DNA of 64,000 nucleotides from Rhypophila decipiens (Eukaryota > Ascomycota > Sordariomycetes > Sordariales > Naviculisporaceae), in contig MU858045.1 of the NCBI GenBank assembly GCA_033297075.1, forward strand, positions 1,164,839 to 1,228,838. Direction: 5' to 3'. Shown piece by piece: positions 11,590 to 23,672 of this stretch (position 1 is the stretch's first letter; every line of letters begins with the position of its first letter). Both the position numbers and the translations under genes were made by a program. The notes beneath the pieces were generated by a model. That model searched no databases and had not been told where the DNA came from. It was given only the letters and a program-made list of their open reading frames with translations.

Positions 11590-12127
11590 ACGGTGTTCTG
11601 TTCTGTAAACTATGCATATATAGACGGTGTTACGGGTCTGGGTTGACCAAGTTGGATTTCTGAACCATTTCTCTCTCCAGGACTACTTTTAGTCATGGAC
11701 AAGACTCACAGGTTTTTGCTTTTCAGAAGAATACATTATTACCGGTAACGTTACATATATTGAATGTTCATGAACATGGAGTCTGTCAGCTCGGGCTCTT
11801 TCCACACTGTGACACTTCAAGTTGTGCTAGATTTCTAAGCAATCAACCAATGTATTCCGTACAGTATGGCGAGCCAAGTACGTACGGAAACGTAATGTCT
11901 TCGGACCACCCCCGCTTCAAGCTGAATGGCAGCTGCGCCGCGTCACGCGTATCCTGACAGGGGTTGTCTTTGGAAATGTCCAATCAGGGCATGTTACGGT
12001 CGACATGCAGGGGCTTGACTGCTGACTTCATCTCAAGAGAACTCACCTCTCCTCACCAGACTTCACCTTCCTTTTTGCTGGAAAAACAGGACCACCTGCA
12101 CTCGGCAAGAAATGTGGCAAGATTACT
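11590..12127. other. Intergenic between the Tpt1-like and HET genes
   Basis: No coding region is seen. It should hold the terminator of the Tpt1-like gene and the promoter of the HET gene. Confidence 0.4.
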
Positions 12128-14131
12128 ATGCGCTTGCTCAACACACGCACCGAGCAACTCCACGAGTTCTTCACCATCCCACGATATGCGATCCTTTCTC
12201 ACACGTGGGGCGACGAGGAGGTGACATACAGAGACCTCACTGCCACCGACAATATCAGCTATAGAAAGCTCAGGGGCTACACCAAGATTGCAGGAAGCTG
12301 CGCTGTGGCCTTCCGCGAAGGGTTCGAATGGATCTGGATCGACACTTGCTGCATCGACAAGTCGTCGAGCGCTGAACTCTCCGAGGCCATCAACTCCATG
12401 TTCAACTGGTACAAGGACTCGGCAGTGTGTTATGCCTACCTCGGCGACGTCCCGGAGGACATGGTGACATCCAACACACGCAGCTTCATTGCCAGCCGAT
12501 GGTTCACGCGGGGATGGACCTTGCAAGAGCTGGTTGCCCCCAGCAGTGTCGTGTTCCTCAATGCATCCTGGGACGAGCTGGGAACAAAGACCACTCTTGC
12601 TGGACTGATATCGACCATCACCGGAATAGACCAGGGTGTCCTGTCGCCTCTGCCCGTCATCACGAACACGGGATGGGGTTCGCAACTCCACGCTTCCGAC
12701 ATCAGCTCTACTCTTCGCCAATGTAGCATCGCACAGAGAATGTCTTGGGCTGCGAAACGAACCACGACCCGGCTCGAGGACCAGGCTTACTCGCTCATGG
12801 GCCTCTTTGGCATCAACATGCCACTGCTGTACGGAGAGGGGCCCAAGGCCTTTCTGCGCCTGCAAAAGGAGATCATGCACCAGTCCGACGACGACATGTC
12901 CATCTTTGTCTGGCGATATCCAGCCCACTCGCGGCCGAATTGGAGCTGGTCGGGTCTCCTCGCGCCCTCACCCGAATGCTTCGAATCGTACAGCGACGTG
13001 CGACATTTTGAGTTCAGTGATTCTGGAAACTCAGGCAAAAAGCTCCGAGGGTTCCCACCCAGCGCAGGCCAGCTCGTCAACCAGCATCATGCAGCCCGGG
13101 CCTTGGACGTGTCGAATACCCACGTGCAGTTGACAGTCTCAACGCTGAGGCTACGCAAAACAACCGAAAAGATCCGCGCCTGGTCGAGGTCAGCGTCGGG
13201 CTTATTGCTACGGTCACGATCCTCCCTGCTCAGTCGCGAGAATGCCCACGACGGCGACATGCAGAATACGTACCAGAGTACTGCATCCAGCGTCCCGGGC
13301 TTTTTGGATTTGGACCGATTTTATCGCTCAACAACCGATCCGCTGGAGTCAAGCAACGGCGGCCTCATACTGGTTGTCTTGTTGGACTGTTGGACACCAG
13401 CCGGCCAAATTGGACTCGTCTTAGTGGACAAACAACCCGCACCTCTTGTCCGCCACCACTCTCGTACCGTCTTTGCCCCATTACTCCTGCGGAAGAGTGT
13501 CAGAAGCAGTGGTGCTTCGATCATCTTTTCGCCGCTTCAAGATGTACGATGCAAGCTGTTCTCGGACGATTCCTTGTTTGCAAGCAGCCCCGACAGAATG
13601 TTGGTCCGCGAGCCAAAAGCGAGATTGTTACTGCGAATCGTCGAGTCGGGGTATACGTATTGCGTCGCTGAAAGGGCATCAGGGGGGCAATATAGACTAG
13701 GATCCAGGTCAGCCAATATGACTGCCGAGTTTCCATGTCTGGACGCATCGCAGCCACTGGTTCTGATACTGCGAAATGCAAAGAGTCCCGCAGAATGGCC
13801 ACCGTTTGCCATGTGTGGCATCTTTGAGTTTCGCCAGATGCGTGCACAGGTGACCTTGCTCCACCTGCAACAAGACGAAGGGACTGTCGAGTTGGAGAAC
13901 GAAACTGTTCAAGGCTGGCTTGCAAGTTGCAGGCAGAGTCTCAACAACGGTGGGCTGCAGGGCAATATGAGCCAGACAAGGATGTCTCTGAAAGATACCG
14001 AGAGCGACGTGGTTGTCAAGGTCCGACCGTCACTGAGCGGCATCGACGTAGTTGTGCACTTGCAGGAGAATGGATTGCGTCTGGGACTTCAGAACCGGCT
14101 GACAGGGCTGACAATAAACGACGATGGTTAG
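12128..14131 (+). CDS. HET-domain protein (heterokaryon incompatibility type)
   Basis: Single exon, 667 aa, no intron. The HET domain (a TIR-related fold whose activation triggers cell death in fungal non-self recognition) spans about residues 1-250. Its boxes are RYAILSHTWGDEEV (19-32), WIWIDTCCIDKSS (68-80) and SRWFTRGWTLQELVAP (123-138). It then continues to EDQAYSLMGLFGINMPLLYGEG, the hallmark end of the HET-D/E subgroup. The C-terminal 400 residues show neither NACHT nor repeats. They look beta-rich (YTYCVAERASGGQYRLG and following) and I do not recognise them. The gene sits alone, about 25 kb from the HET/NLR island further right. Confidence 0.92.
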   Translation: MRLLNTRTEQLHEFFTIPRYAILSHTWGDEEVTYRDLTATDNISYRKLRGYTKIAGSCAVAFREGFEWIWIDTCCIDKSSSAELSEAINSMFNWYKDSAVCYAYLGDVPEDMVTSNTRSFIASRWFTRGWTLQELVAPSSVVFLNASWDELGTKTTLAGLISTITGIDQGVLSPLPVITNTGWGSQLHASDISSTLRQCSIAQRMSWAAKRTTTRLEDQAYSLMGLFGINMPLLYGEGPKAFLRLQKEIMHQSDDDMSIFVWRYPAHSRPNWSWSGLLAPSPECFESYSDVRHFEFSDSGNSGKKLRGFPPSAGQLVNQHHAARALDVSNTHVQLTVSTLRLRKTTEKIRAWSRSASGLLLRSRSSLLSRENAHDGDMQNTYQSTASSVPGFLDLDRFYRSTTDPLESSNGGLILVVLLDCWTPAGQIGLVLVDKQPAPLVRHHSRTVFAPLLLRKSVRSSGASIIFSPLQDVRCKLFSDDSLFASSPDRMLVREPKARLLLRIVESGYTYCVAERASGGQYRLGSRSANMTAEFPCLDASQPLVLILRNAKSPAEWPPFAMCGIFEFRQMRAQVTLLHLQQDEGTVELENETVQGWLASCRQSLNNGGLQGNMSQTRMSLKDTESDVVVKVRPSLSGIDVVVHLQENGLRLGLQNRLTGLTINDDG

Positions 14132-14573
14132 CGGCTTGCAGCCCCAAAGGCACAAGTATGACGAATACTCACAGGCTGCATGTGCTTGATTGACAACAAA
14201 ATTTCAGTTGCGTTTCTGTACTGGCTCTGCAATAGTAGCAGGTTCCCAGGCGACACCACGAGGAGGTTACAGAATCCGACTTCGCCGCCCGCGAGACTGT
14301 GGGGGACGGCACAGCTCGAGAAGCCCATAACGCTGGGGAGCGAGTTTGGAAAGAAGGAGGGTAAAGAAAGAGGGTGAGACTGTGGAGGAAGGCACAGCTC
14401 GGAGGAGGAACCCGGTCCAGGGGGGAGAAGCCTGAACCGGGGGAAGGGGGGGAATACATACCAAGTCCTGCTCCGCGCAAGTACAAACAAACAAAACTCC
14501 ATATCCTTTTTTTTTGTATTCAAGTTTTTAAACTTTTTTTGGTGCACAGTGGCTTTGACCAAAGAACCATCTT
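14132..14573. other. Convergent 3' region; possible out-of-frame coding tail
   Basis: No gene starts here. On the minus strand a frame different from that of the next gene reads TGTGTEEVVFELKDGSLVKA at about 14,540-14,610. It looks coding and could be the real C-terminus of that gene. Confidence 0.3.
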
Positions 14574-15020
14574 TCAGCTCGAATACCACCTCCTCGGTGC
14601 CAGTACCAGTGGCTGCTTCGAGCTTTTGTGGAAACGGGGTCGCCCGTCCTTGGGGCGTGATCTCTTGCGAGAGCCACGTTGCCGCCTTGGACGATTGACC
14701 CGAGGCCCTTGGGGGGGATTAACCGCCGCCGGGGGATCCAGCTCCATCGGCTCGCCTTGGTCGAGGACCTCGGCGTCGCCAATGTCAATCATCTCGACAT
14801 CGGGGGAGTAGGGTTCGAGGCAGACGGGGAGGTCCCACGCCTGCTGCTGCTGATGGGATGGCTTCTTGCCATCACCGCCGCGTCGGTTTGTGCTGCTCCA
14901 GCCTCGAGTGCGTCCAGAATCTGGGGCTCGGCTGGAGAGGATTTCGTCGAGGAGCCGTTCCAGGTCCTCGCCTTTGGAGATGACGCACTCAGCATCCATT
15001 ATAATGGTGTCGGTGTCCAT
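14574..15020 (-). CDS. Hypothetical low-complexity nuclear-type protein
   Basis: 148 aa, unrecognised. It begins with a helical acidic segment (GEDLERLLDEILSS), then a Ser/Gln region. An acidic patch follows (SPDVEMIDIGDAEVLDQGEP), and after it a basic patch (RVNRPRRQRGSRKRSRP) that could serve as a nuclear localisation signal. The final residues KQPLVLAPRRWYSS look out of character, while another frame over the same bases gives a more convincing EEVVFELKDGSLVKATV. A one-base indel or an unseen intron near 14,620 would join the two. Whether the gene is intact is uncertain. Confidence 0.4.
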   Translation of the reverse strand: MDTDTIIMDAECVISKGEDLERLLDEILSSRAPDSGRTRGWSSTNRRGGDGKKPSHQQQQAWDLPVCLEPYSPDVEMIDIGDAEVLDQGEPMELDPPAAVNPPQGPRVNRPRRQRGSRKRSRPKDGRPRFHKSSKQPLVLAPRRWYSS

Positions 15021-18000
15021 TTCGATTGTTTGCTTGTACTTGTTTCAACTTGTTGCGCGATAGAACTCGTTGAGTGCGGAGAGACGTGGTTGTGAATGTG
15101 AGGGAAAAAAGAAAAAAAAAAAGGAAACGCAGGAAAGCCCGGGAGAGGAGAGCTATTTGTAGACGAGAAAACGAAAGCAGAATAAGGTTTTCCGGGAACT
15201 CAAGCTCCTCTGTGGTCTTGTAGAAATAAACTTTTTCACAGAAAGCTCCTTGTTCCTCGGTGTCGACTGGAAACCACAAGAAGATTTCTCAGACGTATCA
15301 CGTCCGGGCAGCCAAGAGAGAAAAGGCTGAACTCTACTTGCTCTATTGAGTTTTTCACCGGGAGTTAATCCCAGTGGGGACTGTGAGCTCTCGGTATGAA
15401 CAGATTTGTACAAGGTGGCAATAATTCAAAAGGCTCAGGGGGGTAGCAATGGATCCGTTCAGTCGACTGATGCGGGAAAGCCCGTTGAGGACATTCTACA
15501 TACTACAGAGTAAGCATGTAAAGGGTTGATGAAATGGAAGGTCCTGTTCAAATACTGGTATATGGGCACTCCAGCCTCGCGGCCGGGGATAAATGGACCA
15601 ATGGCTGAGACCATGATGTTGCTAGGTGCCAGTCCCCAAGGGGGCTGTCAGGATATGAAAATCTATAGCAGAATAAAGGTTATAGTTCTGGCATTTCCAT
15701 TGGTTCAAAGGTCACGCTCCTACTGCAAGAAGGGTCCTAAATACGGGCAAAAGACTCTGATCCACAAAATCCATTACTACAGGGAAATGGAATTTAGACA
15801 GGACACTAAGGTAGGGTCGGGAATATCTGAGCAAAACCTCAGAACAGCATCTTGTTTTATTGTTAACGTACATATATTATGTATCATTACTAGTATCAGT
15901 TATCTCCATCCGTAAAGGTCTTAATGCTTCCTCAACACCACCGGGCATGTATCCGTTGGTCGTTACTGGCAGCTGCCCTGATGCATTAACTTCGCACGTG
16001 ACAGCTAGAAGGCGTGGAAAAAGTGGCTTCGTGGCTTGGGAAAGCTTTAATTATGCCTAGCTCATGTGATTACTGTCCGACTGGAAGGCTTCAGGTTGTG
16101 GCTGGGAGAAGTTAGAACGTGCATTAAGACGCAAGGCTTCAAGGTAGAAAAATGACAGTCTAGTGGAGTCGAACGACCCAGGCCTCTGCTGCTCTGCAAA
16201 CGATAGTTCCAGGTTACCTGGTATCTCAGTGTTCTAGGGCCGCAGCCCTGTTCTGAAGCTAGGTACTGTACTTTCCAGGTTGCTGGCCAGTGGCGACTGG
16301 AACACACGTTCATGCTCAGGAACCGTGCAAGAGAGTTTAGCCCCCTTTTGCGCCAGATACTAATCGATTGGCTTGTCAACAATCAATCAATCTGAGTTTA
16401 CTGGGATGACCCGGGCCTCGATAAGCTCGGTTGCTCATAGTTTCCGGGCTGGAATGAAATCGAAGAGATGGGAAGGAACAGAAAGATGTCCTGCTGTGGG
16501 GATGTTGTATTATGTCATGAAACACTTCACCAGTGAATCGCACTGGTATCAACCCGTATCCAGGACAGTCGACAGCAACTAGAGCCCTACGCTCTAAAAA
16601 CGAGAGAGTGACATCTGGAGTTTCACTGTTTCTCTGAGCCGAGGTCCAATTGCACGTCTAAACGGGAAGCCTGGAACCTGGAAAGGAGGGCGAGCAACTG
16701 GGCCAGCGCCACGTGAGTCATGGCTGTGAAACAAACTTCAAGTTGTTGGCCAAAGCAAGTGACATCATGAAGACGGAAAAAGACTTTTCTGTGGGCGTGG
16801 ATTTTCCTTGGTCTGTCCTCAAGTTGATATTGTGTACAGTGTGTGTCATACCTCGCACAGCAGAGTAGATTCCACCCGCGCCCGGCTCTAACGGGACTTA
16901 GCCGCTCTGCCCTAATGGATCTCAATTGGCGAATGGGTGGTGCTTGCTGCCATGTGCTCGTCTCGCACAGGTATCACAAGATGCGTGCTAGACTCTTTAC
17001 GGCAAAACGGCCAGGGAATTAACGGACCAATCCGACTTGAGGAATTCAATCTCGTAACAACTGTCGTCCAGAATGGGAACATGCAGACAGAAACCGATGA
17101 AATGCAGCGGATGAAGAAGGAGAGATCGCTCCCATAGGACTCGGCAAGAACAGCCAAGGTAGGTAGTCATACACGGACTGCGTTCGGCTACAAGGTCAAT
17201 CCGATGAGGCCAGCAAACCAATAATACGCTTTGAGAAAGAAAGCCAGAAAGGGTAAAACCTGCAGGAAAGAAGAAAATAGCACAAAGGCCGCGCCCTTCT
17301 TTCCCGGCATACCCATTGACTCACCTTGCTGCCATGCTACCAGGGTAGTAACCACAATCTATAGAAACTGGTGGAAGAACCTGGATATGCTGGAGCGACG
17401 TCCCGGGCACGTGAGACAAAGGATACAGGACCTGAATTGACTTTTTTTTTGTTGCTTCGAGCATCATATTCTCCAACTATTAGTGGATAATGAGAAGACT
17501 GGGAGGGGACCACCCACGTAGGAGCAAAAAAAGAAAGAAAAGTCCAAGTCCATTACCCCCAACTTGTGACACAGCTTGCTGCATGTGTGGCAGCCAAATG
17601 TGAGAGGTGACGCAAGTTCCGGACTTGAAGGGTTCTGAGGTATGATGTGACAAGATCATGCCGCCCACGCAAAAACACCGCATCGAGAGGAGAAGGCCGA
17701 CGTACGACGTTTAGACGTGTCACTCGAATAACGCATCAAGTTGCTGCTGCAGCAATGGTGGTTGCACTGATAGTGTGAGATGTATAGATCTTGCTTGCCA
17801 TGTACAACTGGTATTTTCCGCAACCCGAATGCTTGAAACAGTCCGACGCGCCTTCATGTTCTCAGAATCAACAAAATGCCCAAGTCCGAATCCAGGACTT
17901 GGCCTGAAAGATGCCACCCAGCCAGACAGTGGTGTGTGCTTGTTGTCTGTGTTGAAAATGGGAAATGCCAAAAACTCCAGAATGCCAGTGATTGCTAGTA

Positions 18001-18268
18001 GTTAACCCACCCAAAAGGCTGAATCAATGCTATAACGACACAGGGAAGGTTAGTTGGAAGAAAGAGAGAGAAAGGTTACAGGTAAAAAGATGAAAGTGCC
18101 AGTGAGACAGATTAGTAAAACAGACAGATGAAAACATAGAGTCCAGTCTAAAGAACACCCCACCTTGAAGATATTCCCACAAAGTATTGACGACTACACT
18201 GTTCTATTTGGTTAGACAGACTCCGAGATTGGGAAAGGAAAAGTGGTATAATTTTGGATCGCTTTTGT
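15021..18268. other. Long intergenic stretch without supported genes
   Basis: I find no family match, no credible intron-bearing gene and no repeat. A poly-A tract at about 15,107-15,122 and the promoter of the 14.6-15.0 kb gene are on the left. The terminator region of the MFS gene is on the right. Open frames of 60-140 residues are present but look random. Confidence 0.4.
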
Positions 18269-20116
18269 CTATGCCTCGGATACCTCGCTCTTTGACTCCT
18301 TGCCCGGCCGTTCCTTGAGGCCGTATTCGCTGTCCAAGTCCCTTCTCAACTCGACTTGTCGCTCCACCATGGAAGCGACAATGCCGATCATGGCAAGCGC
18401 CAGAAACATGACCCACTCCACTCTGAAGCTGGTGCTGTATGCCTTGACGATCTGAGAATGCACCTGGTGGCCGTACTCGTGAGAGAAGTCAGACGAGGCT
18501 TGCTGATAGGCCTGTCCGTCAGCCAGTGCTGATTGCGCGTCGGCGCTGTCAATGGTCCTGAGCAGGTCTGAGAACCTGGCGTTGAAGGCGGCATTGGGAA
18601 TGGCCACGCCCAAGAGCGAGCCCAGTCCTCGAAGAAAGGCCCATGATCCTGTGGCGGCAGCGTTCTCCCTGTCGGTGAGCTCGGCAAGGACGGTGGGCAG
18701 AGTGGTCGAGACAATGATGCCGGACCCGATGCCGACGAGGAACGAGTAGCCAATCCACGGCGCTATCTTGGAGCTCTGGTCGGAATAGGCGGTGCAGAGC
18801 ATGAAGCCAAGAGCCATGAGCTTGAAGCCGAAAAAGTGCATCAGCTGGTACTTGCCGAACTTGGCGAGAAGCGGGCCGCCCACAGCTGCGAGGACGACAA
18901 TGGTCAGAGTGCACGGGAGGATGTAGATGCCCGACTGGGTGGGCGTCACACCCAAGACGGCTTGGAAGAAGGGGGGCAGGTAGAACTGGAAGCCGTACGT
19001 GAGGAAGCCGTGGATCGAAGTGACAACGAAGGCGGCGACGGTGGTGCGGTTGGAGAAGACGTGGGGAGGCATGATGGGGTACCTGCACCACCCGGAGCGT
19101 TCCCAGAAAACGAATGTAATGACGCCCATCAGGCTCAAAGTGGTAGTCATGGTCGTGGTCGGGTCAGACCAAGAGGGGCCAGCGCCACCCGAGCTAAGGG
19201 CGTAGAGGATCAGGACCACGGAGCTTGTCAGAAGGCTGATGCCCAGGAAGTCGATGCGGCCAATCTGCTGGAGCACGCCCAGCTGCTCCCAGTCCTTGGG
19301 GTTGCCCACCTGCAGCCAGAGCCACATCATGACGAGCGACATGGCACAGATGGGAATGTTGACACCAAAGCACCACCTCCAGTCCTTCTCGGCAAACACG
19401 CCCCCGAGCACAGGTCCCACCGTCGTACCCAGCGCGTACACGGCTGCTTTGATGGCGACGTAGTGGCCTCTGCGCTTGAGTGGGATGATGTCACAGAGAA
19501 TCAGTTCGGCAAACAGGTCAATGCCGCCCGATCCCATGCCCTGCGTGATTCGGCCGACAATCAGCGTGGCGCCATTCTGTGCCGCCGCTGAGATTGCGCT
19601 GCCGATGCCAAAGAGGACCACGGCAAACATCATCAGGTGCCGTCGCCCCCAGATGTCGGCCAGCTGGCCATACAGAGGCTGGCAGACAATCGAGGCGAGC
19701 AGAAACGCCGTGGCCACCCAGGACGAGCTGGTGCCGAGCTGGAGCTTCTGCGAGATGGTGGGCAGTGCCGTGCTGACCACGCTCCCTTCAAAGGCAGACA
19801 AGAGGATAGGGACGCATAACGCAATGAAGCAGCGCCAAAAGCCCACTCCCCTTGCCCAAAGGTTGGGCTGTGACGCGTCGGCAGCGACTGCCTTTTCTTT
19901 CCTGAGGGACGAAGTGGTGGACGATGACGATGACGAAAGCGGCTTGATGGTAAGGTCGGAGAAGGAGCCATGAAACGGCGTCGAGGCACACGACGACCCG
20001 CCAAGCAGTGTCCCTGGAGTTGACGGCGTTTGGCACGCAGCTGGCATGGTCAGTATTGTGTTGAGATCATGGGGAAAATCAATGTGCATGCTCCGAAAAT
20101 GGTCGGGGCGTGGCAT
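18269..20116 (-). CDS. MFS drug:H+ antiporter-type transporter, 14 TM
   Basis: Plasma-membrane exporter of the DHA14/toxin-efflux type. The chosen start at 20116 (MPRPDHFRSMH) gives 615 aa. The frame stays open another 158 codons upstream, but that part has leader-like content and no homology. A cytosolic Ser-rich N-terminus of about 80 residues precedes the membrane part. Family signatures are PILLSAFEGSVVSTALPTIS in TM1, motif A GQLADIWGRRHLMMF, motif B IVGRITQGMGSGGI and motif C ALGTTVGPVLGGVFAEKDWR. Fourteen hydrophobic segments can be counted. There is no intron. The substrate cannot be told from sequence, and no biosynthetic cluster lies around it. Confidence 0.9.
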   Translation of the reverse strand: MPRPDHFRSMHIDFPHDLNTILTMPAACQTPSTPGTLLGGSSCASTPFHGSFSDLTIKPLSSSSSSTTSSLRKEKAVAADASQPNLWARGVGFWRCFIALCVPILLSAFEGSVVSTALPTISQKLQLGTSSSWVATAFLLASIVCQPLYGQLADIWGRRHLMMFAVVLFGIGSAISAAAQNGATLIVGRITQGMGSGGIDLFAELILCDIIPLKRRGHYVAIKAAVYALGTTVGPVLGGVFAEKDWRWCFGVNIPICAMSLVMMWLWLQVGNPKDWEQLGVLQQIGRIDFLGISLLTSSVVLILYALSSGGAGPSWSDPTTTMTTTLSLMGVITFVFWERSGWCRYPIMPPHVFSNRTTVAAFVVTSIHGFLTYGFQFYLPPFFQAVLGVTPTQSGIYILPCTLTIVVLAAVGGPLLAKFGKYQLMHFFGFKLMALGFMLCTAYSDQSSKIAPWIGYSFLVGIGSGIIVSTTLPTVLAELTDRENAAATGSWAFLRGLGSLLGVAIPNAAFNARFSDLLRTIDSADAQSALADGQAYQQASSDFSHEYGHQVHSQIVKAYSTSFRVEWVMFLALAMIGIVASMVERQVELRRDLDSEYGLKERPGKESKSEVSEA

Positions 20117-23100
20117 CTTGAACGGAACTGTGAATGAGAGTGTAAAAGTAAAAATAAAAGGATTGTGTTGTTGTTGCTTCAAATCTGATCTCTTCTCGGC
20201 AACAAGAGCCGGGTCTAGAGGGAACTTGGCAAACTGCAAACGAAGGAATGGAGAAAGTTTGTTGTTGGCTTGTCTATGGTCAAAGCAAAGTGAACTGGGA
20301 AAAAGGTGAAGGAGCAGCAAATCAACAATGGGGAAATTCTTACTTATGCTTCTGGTTTCCATGGAGGAGGATGAACTTTGAAAAGACGTGAGGCCGCCCA
20401 AATACAAAAGTACTAGCGGGCTTCTCCAGATGCCTCGTGCTGATACCCTCAGGCGCAGTCCAAGCGCAGCGAGCAGGTAAACACGCAGATCGCTAATCAC
20501 AGCTGGAGCTTGTTGATCGCCGATAGCACACCACAACGTCGAGGACGAGAGGGCTGGGATCAGACTCAGGTCCAGATCCAGATCTGCCACTGCACGCCGG
20601 TATCAAGATCTCTGTTCTCAGGGGCTGAGAGGTAACAGTCTAGCCTGTGCTGGATCTGGCCCTGGCTCACTGACAGGGTCCAGATGCACCTCGCGGAGGA
20701 CTGATTATCGGAGAATTCTTTCGGTCTTTGTTTTCCTGGGCCTGCTTCTCTTGTTGTGGTGAGTCGGGCTCGAGCTTCGTGTCAGTGAATATCGTACTTG
20801 TAGGCGGTATTCAGTCTTCGCAGCGGTCGGTCTCGATTAGATCAGGTAGCAGGCTCAACATGAGTTGAAATGTGTCTCCTAGTCCACTGCAGGGTCTTTT
20901 CGAGTACATGTAGTTTTCTCACAAATATCACTCCTCCTCTCGCTCCTGCTCGCTCCCCTTCAGTTCCCAGCCATGACGAGACTCGACGCTTTCCCCTCAG
21001 TCGATGGCCACTACGTCAGGTCGATCCGGCCGCCATGGACTGGATGAAATCATTCACTTCATTGCCTCTCCCGCTGGCTCTTTCCTAAACTGTAGCGCTG
21101 CAGTTCACCACGTAGGACATAACGACTTGGACGGCATCTGTTGGAAAGAGAGGGCTTGCCAAACGGTTACTCCCTATGGGCTTCTCCGTCATTCCCGTAC
21201 TTGTGCCCGCACAGTTTGTTTCATCGAACGAGCTAAATCACAGGTCCGGGTCGATTCCATCTCCATCCCCGTCTGTCAAAATAAGGGGCGAGGGATTTTC
21301 AGGCCACGTACTGTACCGCAACGTGTGACAGACGTAGCAGGAGCAGGAACCTCCACGATACCAGAGGCCAGCGCCCGTTGGACCAGAAACGGCGCCCCGA
21401 AGGTAGCTGTGTTGCTCATCAGTCGTGTATTTCCAACTTTTTTGCTAGCCTGTTGTGCCAGCCGGGTACCTGTGGCCAACTATCCATACTCGCGTGGACA
21501 CATACTGAGATTGACGTTGGTGACACTTGAACGATTTACTAATGCCATCAACTGTCAAACTCACCCGTGTGATACAGTGCTCCCGATGCAAAAAATGGTA
21601 CGACGCCACTATGTCACTGTGTCAGCTGTGCACTTGAGTGGATTCCCAACTTGACCAAACCAAGGAGAAAAAAAAAGGAAAGACAGGACTTAAAATTCCG
21701 TGATTTCATTGTGTTTCGAGACAAGATACAGCCTCTGTTTCGAGGACACTGGGCATTTCCCCTTTGGCTTCAACGGGGTCCGGAGCCCATGGAAAGTCTA
21801 CTTCCGAGCGGCGAAGTCCCAGATTCACCGGAAACCAGTCGTTGCCGCAGCCGCAGCAAGATTCCGTACATGTAGTCACCTGACGGGGATATCCGTCCAG
21901 CGAGATGAAGATTATGCTGGAATTTCTGTTGATTCAGTCGACCTATCTACCTTGGCTGTTCAGGTAAAAATTGATCAGAAAACATAAAGCTCATAGATGG
22001 TGATGAGATGAATCTGAATATGGCCCGAAGCACTGCATCCAAGCTCTTTTACCAATTGGCCCTACGGCTACAAATGATCGTCGATCTCTTTAGGTCGACG
22101 GGGACAAACTGTCAAGGATAGAAAATTTTTTCTGTGTAGCAGGGATGGCGAGGTATTGGAATGCCCGTGTGGTGATACCTTGTTCTCTGCAGCATGGCAT
22201 CATAATGCTGGGTGCATCATGGGTTGATGCATTTGACGAGGAGGGAAGAGCCGAAAAGAGAACCGTGTGTCGGACGCGTGAGATGGCAACTAGCGGCTAC
22301 TGGCCCACCTGCCTTCTAGACCAACCGGGGTGAGGTTTCGGGACGAGGGAAAGAGCAAAGGGAACTGAATGGGGCTCTAAACTTCCAGGTCCGGTTGCAT
22401 CAGAAATTGAGGCCGTGACTTCCTGACTGAAGCCCGAGACAACGAGAAACTGAGGATGGACATCCGCGCCGGGTCGGAGCACCACCGGCAAACGTCGAAT
22501 CTAGCGTACCTACGTAGCAAATACCGATGGATGTATGTCAAAGCCTTACCATTGACCAAGAGTAAGCAGATTACCAAACATGAGCTGGAATTGGACCCTT
22601 ATGAACCGGCAGGATACGAGGGCCATATGTTTTAGCACAAACCCAGGCCAATCTGCTTGTCTAGAGACTAGGTAGGTCAAGATGGGCCAGCATACTTTGG
22701 CTGCCGTGCAAGGTCAATCCCATGCCATGGCCTAGAACGCCGCTTGTCACGACATTGAAGATGCGAGATCAACAGCCACAAGGCACAATCTATTCCCGTG
22801 GCAGACATTGTGCCTCCTTCCGCCGAAAGGATTGGTTAGGCCCGTGGTCGCACATTGTCGAGGGTTTCCAGCCCGTCACACATGCATGCTCCAACCTTGG
22901 AAATCCCATTCAAACTCATTTTCAGCTCCATTTCAGCTTCACTCTCTGCACCATTACACCAACACCAGCCCTTCTTTGGGTATTGGCCACTTAATGCCTC
23001 ACGAGGCTCTGGAAGATTGGGAATCCGGACAGCTCGGGTAATACTCGATTTACCTTATGCTCCTAGGTAGCAAGTAAAGATGACCCCCACAGAGGTCTGA

Positions 23101-23672
23101 GCCCTGCGACCATGCATCACAATCTCCAGCCCCCCACGGTTACAACCACCTGTAGGTCATGAGTAAGGTGCAGAAAGGGTCAGCAATTCTAGACGCGTTC
23201 GATACCACCGGTCGGAACCTGCAGGAGGGTGAGACTCTTCTGGAAGGGAGGACGAGGTCCACTGGCAGCCAAGGGTCAGAACTGCGAACACCAGCTTTGC
23301 GACACAAGATGTTCTTGATTTGAGACTCCGAGTCTTGTACAATCGAGATCCGGCGAGGTGAAATGCGACATGGACGAGGTTGGGAGTCTAGTGGGTAACC
23401 GTGGGCGCAACGGAATTCCCTCGCTTATTGGCGGGAGGTACTGTCAGGTATCAGGTAAGTACACAGGACAAGGAATGAAGATGGTGCAAGCTCGCAGAGG
23501 TGTCTGCTCCAAGGAGATACACAATGGCTCCCAGCCTGAGAGATAAAATAGCCGTCGCATTCAAGTGACCAGAAAGGAGATAAAATCCAGGTGAACACGG
23601 AGTTTATTCAGGGTCTTGTGCCGTGAAACAGAACAGCTGATGCTGCTGCCAGTGATGCAAATCTGAACTGGG
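20117..23672. other. Intergenic, with one leader-like start
   Basis: Positions 20117-20600 are the 5' leader of the MFS gene. At 22,900-23,040 a pyrimidine-rich leader is followed by ATG at 22,994 and a short frame (MPHEALEDWESGQLG) that stops just after a possible splice donor. It may be the first exon of a lost gene. The frame at 21,004-21,654 was not accepted as a gene. Confidence 0.3.

Noticed and set aside
16623..17221. Overlapping 70-100-residue frames on both strands
   Set aside because: No consistent codon bias, domain or splice structure.
18836..19591. 251-residue open frame on the plus strand
   Set aside because: Antisense shadow of the MFS transporter; His/Asp/Gly-rich content is typical of a complementary frame.
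20117..20590. 158-codon N-terminal extension of the MFS transporter
   Set aside because: No homology, leader-like content and a better start context at 20116.
21004..21654. 216-residue open frame on the plus strand
   Set aside because: No family resemblance, Cys/Arg-rich and random-looking, with no intron signals or partner exons.
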